64,000 bases of DNA from Rosenbergiella australiborealis (GTDB lineage: Bacteria; Pseudomonadota; Gammaproteobacteria; Enterobacterales; Enterobacteriaceae), in assembly GCF_018494035.1 (NCBI RefSeq), contig NZ_JABBFO010000010.1, positions 35,372 through 99,371 on the forward strand, in the 5' to 3' direction. Every line of letters begins with the position of its first letter. Position 1 is the stretch's first letter. The notes beneath the pieces were generated by a model, which worked only from the letters and a program-made list of their open reading frames with translations, did no database searches and had not been told where the DNA came from. Below, piece after piece: positions 54,485 through 62,941 of the stretch. A program made the translations under genes and the position numbers.

Positions 54485-57400
54485 TAGTAGACCTCCTCGG
54501 CATCACTGTTCAAACCGGCGAGCTGGTCTGGCACTGCAACTCCGGTGGTGCTGAAGATGGTTTCCGGCAGACGGAAGTTACGCAGCTTCAGCAGCGCCAA
54601 CGGGCCTTCGCCTGCTTCGGTTCGCAGGGTGTAATTAAGCGTGCGACCGTCCTGGGCTTTCCAGCTCAGGCTGTAGCTGCTGCTCACACCCGGATAGGCA
54701 CTGACGGCGGCTTTATCCAGCAGGCGGACCAACCCCCAGCTACCCGGAATATCGGCGTACTGACGGGTCCCGGCCTGCGTGCTAACCCAGCTCAGGTTGG
54801 CCCCCGGGGCTTCAGTATCAGCAGGCCAGGTGAACCGCTTCCATACCGGCATCTGGTTTACATAGGTCAGTTTCTGGCTGTCGATAACCATATCGGTCTG
54901 CATCACACCCCCGGCGGTGCCCGGACGCAACTCGAAGTTCATGCCGGCATTGCCTTCGGTGAAGGCCACATCCGAGATATGACTCAGAGTATTGATAGCA
55001 TTGAGGAACGCCGGGTTAAAGGTCAGCCCCTGCGAATTGATGCTGTCCGGCACCCAGTGGTTTCCCTCTTTGTGCAGCACGCCTTTAAGGCGGGTTTGCA
55101 GGAACTGGGCGATACGCCCGGAATCCGCGTTGAGGTATTTGGCGAGCAGCGGCAGGGAAACATCGCTGCTGGAGTTGTTAAAGGGATAACGGCCTCCGAA
55201 AGCACTGTTCCACTCAGCCACGACTGCCTGTTGCCACTGGGCATTGAGGCTCTCAGCCGCCGGGGTCAGTACCTGTTGCCAGGCCTGCTCCATTGGATTC
55301 ACAAATACCGTGCGGCCAAATCCGCTCCACTCCTGCCCCAGACCGGCGGCAATCAGGCTGCCGTAGTCACGGGTTTCGGTGAGGTCTACCGCTTTGCCTT
55401 GGAATACAGTCTGGGCAATAGTCTGGGTCATCACCTGCGGGTCGGCAGCATTAGTCACCTGCTGAAGACGCAGGCGCACCTGTGTCACACGGGTCAGATA
55501 GGACTGCAGACTCAGCGCCTGCGCACCGGTGTTGCTTTTATCCATCAGCGCCAATATCGGACTAAAGGTTGCATCCAACGGACCGTGAATACCAGCACTC
55601 TGGTCAATGGCATCCCTATTGTCACCACCGAGCAGAATTTTCGCTGATTTCACCAGCGAGTCGGAAATCGCCTCCCCGGTCTGTCCGGTACGCCCTTGTA
55701 CGTTCAGGGTATTCATCAGCGCCACCAGAGGAGACTGGCGCACATCGGCCATCAGGGTCAGTTGGTCAATGGAATCGGACAATGTCGTGGCCCGGTTCCA
55801 ACGCAGGCTGTTGAGAAACGACAGCCAGGCACCACTGAAATCGGCGAAGTAACGCTCCGTCAGACGCTTTTTCAGCGCTTCTGGCGAGGTCTCATCCTGC
55901 GACTTCACCGGCTGCCTGCTGTCCGTGAGTACCCAGTCAAGCTCATCCCGGCGCGCCTTCACCACTTTATCAATGGCCGGCTGCACCGCCTGCTCCCAGG
56001 CCTGACGGATAAACATCCCCGGAACTATTTCGCTGGTACTGAACAGGCGGGCCGCATCGGTATCCCCGGTCATATCTTCCAGACGCATATCGGCATACTG
56101 GTGCGCCACCTGCGAGAGCATCTTCTGGTACAGGGTCGATTCACTGTTACGTACGCCCATCAGACGAACCAGCAGGGAGCGCGCCTGGCTGACCATGTTT
56201 TCATCAGCACGGAGCTTCCACTCAGGATGCGCAACCAGTTGAGCGCCATAAAAAGACAGCAGTGGTGGGGCTACGCCTTGCCAGACGCCATCTTTTACAC
56301 CATCACGTTTTGGCCAGTCGTGCAGCAGCGCCGAACTGAACCATGCGGCGTCCATATGTTCCGGGCGGGCCAGCATCAGGTAGAGTTTGAGCTGGTCATA
56401 AGTGGTTTTTGCCATCTGCTCACGCAGCGGACTGCCCGGCGGCAGCGCGTTAAAGGTACCGACTTGTTTTTGCAGATGGTCTGCGACCGCATCCCGCAGC
56501 AGCGGCAGCGCGCTATCCTGGTAACGTGGCCAGAGGACTGCCAGAAGCGCGTTATTCTGACTCAGTCCGGCCTTCTGATACCACGGCACGCCATGCTCTG
56601 AACGGTATTGCAGACGGGCCAGCGTTTTCTGGAGTTCAGATAGTGCATGCAGATGCTGCTCTAGGGTTTGATTCTGTCGGGCGGCAAGTGCGGCCTGGGC
56701 ATTCGCATCAGCAATCTGGCTCCGGTTGGTGACATACGCGATGCCCATCCACACAGTCCAGCCCACCATCGCCAGAGCAGCAACTAACACAACCACTTTA
56801 CGCCATGGAATGCCCGGCTTGCACGGACGCAGTCCGGTAGGAAGCGTGCGGACAGACTCAGGCAAAATATCCCAGCGCTTATCCATGCCCCAGTGGTGCA
56901 TCACGGCACGTTCGGCACCAGCAGAGGGCTGACTGAACACCACACCGGCCAGAGGCAGCGGGCGGTACGGGTTGAGCATTACCGACAACGGCGCGGTAAC
57001 GCTCTCCGGTTCACGAATAAGCTGGTCGGCAAGCGTCAGCAGGAAGTTATGTTTCACTTCACAGCAGGTCTGCTGCAGGCCGTGTGAAGTCAGCTCGGGC
57101 GTCAGGGCGGAGAGCTGTTCTGCCAGAACTTCGCTACGACAACCGGCAGGCAACAGACAGCCGGTCGCCTGCGTGATGCGACTTTCTGACTTACCGGCAC
57201 GTGGATGCAGGGACCAAACGTATAAAGGGAGCTTCCAGCCCAGCGCATCCATACGGGCGCTGATGGCATGAGACAGGGAATCCATGATGCTTTCAGACGG
57301 TACCGGCAACTGCTGCTCCAGCCCTAGTGCTGAGAGCTGGTCAAAGGCCGAAGTGACCCACACCAGTCCATCCACCGGACGGCGGCGCAGTTTGCGCAGC

Positions 57401-57897
57401 GCGGTCAGCCAGGCACTGTCTGCTGGCGTATTGAGGTCACCGCCCCACAGCAACAGCGTGCCGCGATCTTCCTGCCAGAGATGAGCCGTAAGACCTGGAG
57501 TGAGTTGTTCTACTTCAGTGGCAGTACCGGTTATCAACAGGATGCGTGTTTTACGTCCCCAGCACCGACCGTAGAGGTTACGCATGGCGTCACGGATAGT
57601 ATCAACGGTGACATTGCGAGGCGGAGTCCGGGCAACTCTTGATTCATCAGCAGGCAACGCATTGTTCTTCTGTTCCCGCCAGCGATGATACCTTTCCTTC
57701 ATAAACCGGAACATGAACGACGTATAGAAAACAATCAGCAGGACTATCCATACGGCAATGAATGCAAGCACTTGCATCGGTCGGGTATCAAGGCCATGCG
57801 AGGGGCCGAAATGAAGGATCATGGCCATTATAATCGCTGAGATGCAGGCTATTATGCCGGCAAGCCCCCCTCTGCTCCATGGACTACCCGGCATCAT
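54484..57897 (-). CDS. tssM: T6SS membrane-complex protein TssM (IcmF), Walker A lost
   Basis: 1137 residues from ATG 57897 behind AGGGAG. Two N-terminal membrane helices (GIIACISAIIMAMILHF, VLAFIAVWIVLLIVFYTSFMF), a cytoplasmic GTPase-like domain, a third helix near residue 380 (VVVLVALAMVGWTVWMGIAYV), then the large periplasmic IcmF-related and C-terminal beta domain. The nucleotide-binding loop expected as GxxGxGKT reads LLITGTATEVEQL, so no Walker A remains. Forms the trans-envelope complex with TssJ and TssL. Confidence 0.93.
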   Translation of the reverse strand: MMPGSPWSRGGLAGIIACISAIIMAMILHFGPSHGLDTRPMQVLAFIAVWIVLLIVFYTSFMFRFMKERYHRWREQKNNALPADESRVARTPPRNVTVDTIRDAMRNLYGRCWGRKTRILLITGTATEVEQLTPGLTAHLWQEDRGTLLLWGGDLNTPADSAWLTALRKLRRRPVDGLVWVTSAFDQLSALGLEQQLPVPSESIMDSLSHAISARMDALGWKLPLYVWSLHPRAGKSESRITQATGCLLPAGCRSEVLAEQLSALTPELTSHGLQQTCCEVKHNFLLTLADQLIREPESVTAPLSVMLNPYRPLPLAGVVFSQPSAGAERAVMHHWGMDKRWDILPESVRTLPTGLRPCKPGIPWRKVVVLVAALAMVGWTVWMGIAYVTNRSQIADANAQAALAARQNQTLEQHLHALSELQKTLARLQYRSEHGVPWYQKAGLSQNNALLAVLWPRYQDSALPLLRDAVADHLQKQVGTFNALPPGSPLREQMAKTTYDQLKLYLMLARPEHMDAAWFSSALLHDWPKRDGVKDGVWQGVAPPLLSFYGAQLVAHPEWKLRADENMVSQARSLLVRLMGVRNSESTLYQKMLSQVAHQYADMRLEDMTGDTDAARLFSTSEIVPGMFIRQAWEQAVQPAIDKVVKARRDELDWVLTDSRQPVKSQDETSPEALKKRLTERYFADFSGAWLSFLNSLRWNRATTLSDSIDQLTLMADVRQSPLVALMNTLNVQGRTGQTGEAISDSLVKSAKILLGGDNRDAIDQSAGIHGPLDATFSPILALMDKSNTGAQALSLQSYLTRVTQVRLRLQQVTNAADPQVMTQTIAQTVFQGKAVDLTETRDYGSLIAAGLGQEWSGFGRTVFVNPMEQAWQQVLTPAAESLNAQWQQAVVAEWNSAFGGRYPFNNSSSDVSLPLLAKYLNADSGRIAQFLQTRLKGVLHKEGNHWVPDSINSQGLTFNPAFLNAINTLSHISDVAFTEGNAGMNFELRPGTAGGVMQTDMVIDSQKLTYVNQMPVWKRFTWPADTEAPGANLSWVSTQAGTRQYADIPGSWGLVRLLDKAAVSAYPGVSSSYSLSWKAQDGRTLNYTLRTEAGEGPLALLKLRNFRLPETIFSTTGVAVPDQLAGLNSDAEEVY

Positions 57898-59014
57898 TAT
57901 TTTTACTCCCTGAGGTAACAGTACTGACAAAACGATCATTACCTGAGGTAAACAATCCTAAAATAGGTTTGTTGCTGACGGACACGATATCGGCCAGTAA
58001 TGAGGCTAGAAGCCACGCACTCCCGGCCCCTGGAATTCCGTTATATTTTTCCAGTACATCTATTTCCTGGGGCACCCACAGTGTCAGATGTGATTGAGAC
58101 GCGGTCATTAGATCAGCAAACCCGTCATTCCAGTGCCCACAGTCACAAAATACGTTTGATGTCTGACAGGCGATTGTTTGTGTTTCGAGGAACAAACCTA
58201 TATCAGCCCTGAAATTTTTCATGTCCAGCGGCATCGGTCGCAATATGCGAGCAGAGTGAGAAAGCTGGTATTTTTCAGCAACATCATCGCTGGTAAGTAG
58301 CAGCGCCGAGAGTGCATCGGAATACTGTTCAGCCCCCTGGTGCTGCAATATCAGGATTAAATCAATGTCGAAAACGGGATTTTTAAGGCGCTCTTCGACC
58401 CAGGCAAAAGAAAGGGTTTCACAACATGAGACCGAGCCTGTCAGCGCACGCCCAGGATAAATTTTCCCCCATGATTTGCGGAAATGAGTCTCGAAGTCAG
58501 ACGAAATCATGTCGCTTACAATGGTGATGTTGAACGGCACTGTCGCAGGCAACATCGCAATCGCGTTTTGTACACCGGCCAGCCCCAGTTCAAGCAAGGA
58601 GGTGGAATTCACCGATTGCGTATCAAAATGGCTGGTCAGTGAAAGAAATTGCGGCGCATCTGCAGCAGTTGATTTAGCAATGGTCTCAGAGGTTACTCCG
58701 GAAGGTAGCAATATGCTGCTTCCCAGCACGGCCAGATAGCGTCCAGCCCAGGCCTCCCACTGTTGCTGTCCATACTCCGCTTCCTTCTGCAAAAACTGAT
58801 ATTCATTGACTGTTCTGCCCCACAGCCATCCCCGCAAACAAAACAGGAAAAACCAGCCAAGAAACGGGCTGGATGCCAGCCACCAGATATTGAATACAGC
58901 CAGTGCCCTAACCATGCCTGACGCATGCAGGATAAACAGAAAAGTACCCACAACCGCGGCACCCCCTCCTGCCAACAGCCATCCCGTAAAAGATGGCTCA
59001 GGAGGTAACTCCAT
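57884..59014 (-). CDS. T6SS-associated membrane protein, unknown
   Basis: 376 residues from ATG 59014 (ribosome site AAAGGAATAACG). Two N-terminal membrane helices (GWLLAGGGAAVVGTFLFILHASG, LASSPFLGWFFLFCLRGWLWG) and a long soluble part with no family I can name; it has LLELGLAGVQNAIAMLPATVPFNITIVSDM and several cysteines (CCETL, CQTSNVFCDCGH). Genes like this precede tssM in enterobacterial T6SS clusters. Overlaps tssM by 14 bases and follows PAAR by 33 bp. Confidence 0.75.
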   Translation of the reverse strand: MELPPEPSFTGWLLAGGGAAVVGTFLFILHASGMVRALAVFNIWWLASSPFLGWFFLFCLRGWLWGRTVNEYQFLQKEAEYGQQQWEAWAGRYLAVLGSSILLPSGVTSETIAKSTAADAPQFLSLTSHFDTQSVNSTSLLELGLAGVQNAIAMLPATVPFNITIVSDMISSDFETHFRKSWGKIYPGRALTGSVSCCETLSFAWVEERLKNPVFDIDLILILQHQGAEQYSDALSALLLTSDDVAEKYQLSHSARILRPMPLDMKNFRADIGLFLETQTIACQTSNVFCDCGHWNDGFADLMTASQSHLTLWVPQEIDVLEKYNGIPGAGSAWLLASLLADIVSVSNKPILGLFTSGNDRFVSTVTSGSKNNDAG

Positions 59015-59047
59015 CGTTATTCCTTTCGTCCTTTCCCAGCCCATTGA

Positions 59048-59314
59048 TTATCCTACTGTGCTGTTCTGAGCACTTGAAATTACAGTACAACCGCACTGAC
59101 ATTTGCAGCCATCGACGACGACAGCCCGACCGTCAAAGGTACGATGCGGTGATCCTTCCACGATAGGATTAGTTCCATGCCCATCTACCGGACAACTTAC
59201 CCTATCACCCACTAATGCGGCCTTTTTCCCATCAACAGTAATATTGGAAGAGGCGGAGATCACTTTTCCGCCGTGTGAGGTTTTGTCACCAAGCAAAACT
59301 GAGCCTTTTGTCAT
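59048..59314 (-). CDS. PAAR-domain spike-tip protein
   Basis: 88-residue PAAR protein that caps the VgrG spike. KGSVLLGDKTSHGGKVISASSNITVDGKKAALVGDRVSCPVDGHGTNPIVEGSP contains the two PAAR repeats with His/Cys zinc ligands (SHGG, CP..GHG, CQCGC). Short form without effector extension. Confidence 0.92.
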   Translation of the reverse strand: MTKGSVLLGDKTSHGGKVISASSNITVDGKKAALVGDRVSCPVDGHGTNPIVEGSPHRTFDGRAVVVDGCKCQCGCTVISSAQNSTVG

Positions 59315-59340
59315 TTTTAATCCTAGAAAAATAAATAAAA

Positions 59341-60055
59341 TTATTTAATGTCCATTTTGTCTACCTTATTAAAATAGGAAAAGCGTTCTTTCAGGAGTAA
59401 CACTTCCATCTGGATAAATAACCTTTAGATATTCACCTTTTATTTTCTTTTATAAACCAACGAACCTTATTATTTTCACTTCATCTATCTTATGGGAAAT
59501 TTCATCGAACTAATCTCAACAACTTGCAATGATAGAAACTCTCTCTTACCAAATAGCGATAAGCTATTCTACACTCCTCCCATTTTCTTCTTTCTTATGT
59601 AAGGGTAATATTTAGGAGATATATCTACATCTCCTGCGATAAAGGTAAATTGTCCATTACGAGAAACATTATTATCAAAGGCGAGGGCCACACCTACTGC
59701 CATACCAGGAACAAGATCTTTGCCAAGAAGTATCGCGTCTATATACTCGATACCTAAATTTTGCTTTCCAAATATCTTTGTTCTCTTGCTGCATGGGGTT
59801 CCCAATAATGTTATAGCTGGGCTCGATGATCACCGAACCATCAAAGCCGATAATTCTCTTTTTCTTGCATTCATACGAGATATATCTGACTCACAGCGGG
59901 AAGGGTTTTGTATACTGAGATGGATTTCTCACTTCAATATTGACCCATTTTGTATCCGCAGGCGGGGATGATTTTTTGTTAACAGTTCTACTTATGCTGT
60001 ACCCTGATGATAATAATACCAATGGAAGCAGAATAATTTTTTATTGATTAGACAT
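59341..60055 (-). pseudogene. Dead duplicate of the lipase immunity gene
   Basis: A decayed copy of the gene at 60168-60938, traceable from its start (ATGTCTAATCAATAA: the fifth codon is a stop where the live copy has TCA) to its end (DKMDIK stop). Matching islands include the live copy's NGQFTFVTGDIDLSPKYYPYIREKKMGGV region, here NGQFTFIAGDVDISPKYYPYIRKKKMGGV (cut by frameshifts around it). Several small deletions break the frame. The 79-codon open piece at 59569-59805 is a fragment of this, not a gene. Confidence 0.85.
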
Positions 60056-60167
60056 GTTCCATCACCTATTCTCTTTATCGGATAAAAATAAAAAAATAAT
60101 ATTACCGCACGGTGGTTAAAAAAACGCCCTTCCCAAGCTCAAGTTAAAAAAAATTTTATACAACTTT

Positions 60168-60938
60168 CTATTTCACGCCCATTTTATCGACTTTATCGAA
60201 ATCAGGGAAAAGCGTTTTTTCCGGAGCAATACTCCCATCCGGATAAATTATTTTTGGATATTTTCCTTTTACTTTTTTTTCTAATCCGACAAATCTTGTT
60301 ATTTTCCCTTCATCTATTTCAGGGGAAAACCTCACGAAACGAATATCACCAACACGTAATAACAGGAAATCTTTCTTACCAAATAGAGATAAGCTATTCT
60401 CTACCCCCCCCATTTTCTTTTCTCTTATGTAAGGATAATATTTAGGCGATAAATCTATATCTCCCGTGACAAAGGTAAATTGCCCATTCCGCGAAGCATC
60501 ATTATCAAAAGCAAGCGATACCCCTACTTCCGTACCAGGCACAAGATCCTTACCAAGATGAGTGGCATCACTATATTGAATGCCAAGTGTTACGGCGCTA
60601 AGCGCCCATTTGCAGGAGCCACCGCCGGTTACAGCCACTTTCCCTTTCCAGATATCCCCGTTCTCTTGCTGCATGGGGATACTAATAGCGTTATAGCTGG
60701 GCTCGGTGATCACTGAGCCATCAAAGCCGCTAATTCTCTTTTTCTTGCATTCATACGAGATGTATCTGACTTCTAGCGGGAAAGGTTTTGTATACTGAGA
60801 TGGATTTCTCACTTCAATATTGACCCACTTTGTATCCGTTGGTGGAGATAACGTCTTGTTAACGACTTGACTAATACTGCATCCTGCAGAGAAAAACAAC
60901 ACTAGGGAAAGCAGAATAATTTTTGATTGATTAGACAT
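60168..60938 (-). CDS. Candidate lipase immunity lipoprotein
   Basis: 256 residues. Signal and lipobox MSNQSKIILLSLVLFFSAGC, then a beta-rich body (WVNIEVRNPSQYTKPFPLEVRYISYECKKK, GVSLAFDNDASRNGQFTFVTGDID, DLSPKYYPYIREKKMGGVENSL). Its start overlaps the lipase stop by 8 bases, the tight coupling typical of effector-immunity pairs, and a periplasm-facing lipoprotein is the usual form of immunity to membrane-lipid effectors. No direct sequence proof of function. Confidence 0.7.
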   Translation of the reverse strand: MSNQSKIILLSLVLFFSAGCSISQVVNKTLSPPTDTKWVNIEVRNPSQYTKPFPLEVRYISYECKKKRISGFDGSVITEPSYNAISIPMQQENGDIWKGKVAVTGGGSCKWALSAVTLGIQYSDATHLGKDLVPGTEVGVSLAFDNDASRNGQFTFVTGDIDLSPKYYPYIREKKMGGVENSLSLFGKKDFLLLRVGDIRFVRFSPEIDEGKITRFVGLEKKVKGKYPKIIYPDGSIAPEKTLFPDFDKVDKMGVK

Positions 60939-62940
60939 TTTCCATTACCTCCTCTCCATATTGAGCAAACCGTAAAAGCGTATCGTTGCCTGACGACATG
61001 GATAACGTTGAGGCAAGAGAAATACCAAGCAGCCCGTCTATAATCAGAAAGATGCTATTTCTTACCAATTCCTTCTCAGGAATGTCATTTTTATTTTCTT
61101 CCATCTGCTCCCTGAATGAATCAACATTATACCTGTGCTCGGTAAATGTGCGTTTTTCCACTATTCCAGCTTTATCAATCAGCTCTAATAACTTGTTATA
61201 CATATAGGGCATATAGGATGTCATAAAGTGTTCAAAAATATTTATATTAACCCCCCTGTCTGGGTTGCTGCCTTCAGGGAAGAAATCTTTTAAATCCGAT
61301 TGCGTCAATGATGCTTTAAATTCTTTCTGTTTCTTCCCGGCCTGTTGCATCTCTTGTTCCGCCAGAGCGGGCACCAGATAAAGCTTAGCCTTTAGTGGAA
61401 GTCGATTTCTGATGGTAATACACCCCGCCGGAGTGGGGAGATCCCTCTTACACTCATGCCATTCCCGGCTCTGGGTGACCGTTAGAAAAGCCACAGTATT
61501 GCCGTGGTGCCAGAAGCAGTCTCCCCAAGTAACCATCTGGTAAGCAAGAAGCTCACCCACTGACCAAAAAAAGCCCAGTGTTCCGCCAAACCATCCCCAT
61601 AATTTATATAACTCGTTATCAAGGTTGGCTTCTGCCGGTAGGGCTGGAATAGGATCATTATCATTGACATGGCGGAAATGAGTAATCCCCGACAATTGAA
61701 CCATGGCATCGCGGGTAAAGGTTCGCGGCATTCCATAGGTGTATAAAAGAGGATCATCGATTTTTAAATTTACGGACTGAATCAATGCCAAGGTGCCGCC
61801 AAGACTATGACCGCAGATAAATATATCTAATCGTTCAGCCAGGTCTTTGAGTATTTTTACTTCCTTGGAGAATAATCGCTCAACCCGGCTATATCCACTC
61901 CAAAACCCAGTATGTACTTTCCCAGCAGGTAGTAACCGAGTGCATTGCGTTTTATCTATATCGCATAATTCTGAATTTACAGGTCTGAACGCAAGATCCG
62001 TTCCTACATCAAACACACTGGCAGTTCCGCGCCAGGCAACAATCACCTTATCCGCGTTATAAACATAATAAAGCTGCGTATCACCGTCCGCCTTTGTTGC
62101 AGCAATATCGCCCTCTGCCTGTGCTGTTGCCTGTGAATTATTCTTGGCTACCTTAGGCGAAGTATCTATAAATACCGGGGGATAATATCGTTCACTAAAG
62201 GGAACATCCTGTACCAGCGTATTCCATGCAGAGCCGTCTTTACAAAGCTGGGGTAAGCGAGAAAGATCCTGACACTGATTAATAAAAAAGCGTCTAATTG
62301 ACACGGTGTCCAGAGCACTGTCATCTGCATAAGCAAGTGTTGCTGCTGCCCCTAGGTTAATCCCATTCGCAATGGAATAGTCCTTTTGATGATACAGAAC
62401 AAGCTCCCAGGCTCTGAACGGGCATATTTCAATCATATGGCGTTTTTCAAGCTCATTTGTTCTGACCTTAACACCCTGGAATGAACTGCTGTTCGGAAAA
62501 TGGAATAAAGGTAGCTCTTCCCCTTCTCTTAATTGCAAATCAGGTTTCTGATGGCATAGTTCGCCCAATACCGCATAGTGCCAGATATAACCCTTATCTT
62601 CTGCACCGGGGCGAACAACAGAATCATTTTCCGCATCCCTGCTAACACGCAAGGCACGTTTTTCCATTTCCGTAGCCAGCTGATTGCTATCTAACGTCAA
62701 CCTCAGTTCCAGCCCATGCGGCATATCGACTCTGATTAGTCCGTCAGCATCGCTCTGACCAGAATAAGTGAATCCCTCCACTAGCCCGGAGACAGGATGA
62801 GCGCTTTCCACAGTCCATGGCATATTCGCCACGGGATCGCCCTGCTCATCAACCAGTTGAAATTCAACCCAGTAGGGCATCTGCTCTTCGCATGGAGCAT
62901 GGGGATTTTTACGGCAGAGTGAGGATACAGCTGTAGTCAT
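60931..62940 (-). CDS. Type VI lipase effector (class 3 lipase fold, Tle2/TseL-like)
   Basis: 669-residue antibacterial lipase candidate. N-terminus PYWVEFQLVDEQGDPVANMPWTVES looks transthyretin-like (about residues 22-110). The class 3 lipase core has VIVAWRGTASVFDVGTDLAF, VHTGFWSGY, nucleophile Ser379 in GHSLGG, YGMPRTFTRDA, HVNDNDPIPALP and a His near 479-495. A hydrophobic segment (SIFLIIDGLLGISLASTLS) lies near the C-terminus. Located between vgrG (1-bp gap) and its immunity lipoprotein, with no DUF4123 adaptor. It resembles the VgrG-linked TseL arrangement. Confidence 0.85.
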   Translation of the reverse strand: MTTAVSSLCRKNPHAPCEEQMPYWVEFQLVDEQGDPVANMPWTVESAHPVSGLVEGFTYSGQSDADGLIRVDMPHGLELRLTLDSNQLATEMEKRALRVSRDAENDSVVRPGAEDKGYIWHYAVLGELCHQKPDLQLREGEELPLFHFPNSSSFQGVKVRTNELEKRHMIEICPFRAWELVLYHQKDYSIANGINLGAAATLAYADDSALDTVSIRRFFINQCQDLSRLPQLCKDGSAWNTLVQDVPFSERYYPPVFIDTSPKVAKNNSQATAQAEGDIAATKADGDTQLYYVYNADKVIVAWRGTASVFDVGTDLAFRPVNSELCDIDKTQCTRLLPAGKVHTGFWSGYSRVERLFSKEVKILKDLAERLDIFICGHSLGGTLALIQSVNLKIDDPLLYTYGMPRTFTRDAMVQLSGITHFRHVNDNDPIPALPAEANLDNELYKLWGWFGGTLGFFWSVGELLAYQMVTWGDCFWHHGNTVAFLTVTQSREWHECKRDLPTPAGCITIRNRLPLKAKLYLVPALAEQEMQQAGKKQKEFKASLTQSDLKDFFPEGSNPDRGVNINIFEHFMTSYMPYMYNKLLELIDKAGIVEKRTFTEHRYNVDSFREQMEENKNDIPEKELVRNSIFLIIDGLLGISLASTLSMSSGNDTLLRFAQYGEEVMENV

Positions 62941-62941
62941 G

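Noticed and set aside
50171-58739. Many 60-300-codon plus-strand ORFs across tssF-tssM (for example 54475-55647 and 55696-56601)
   Set aside because: High-GC shadow frames antisense to clear T6SS genes; no family features or ribosome sites.
59569-59805. 79-codon ORF as an independent gene
   Set aside because: It is an open fragment of the decayed copy of the immunity lipoprotein gene.
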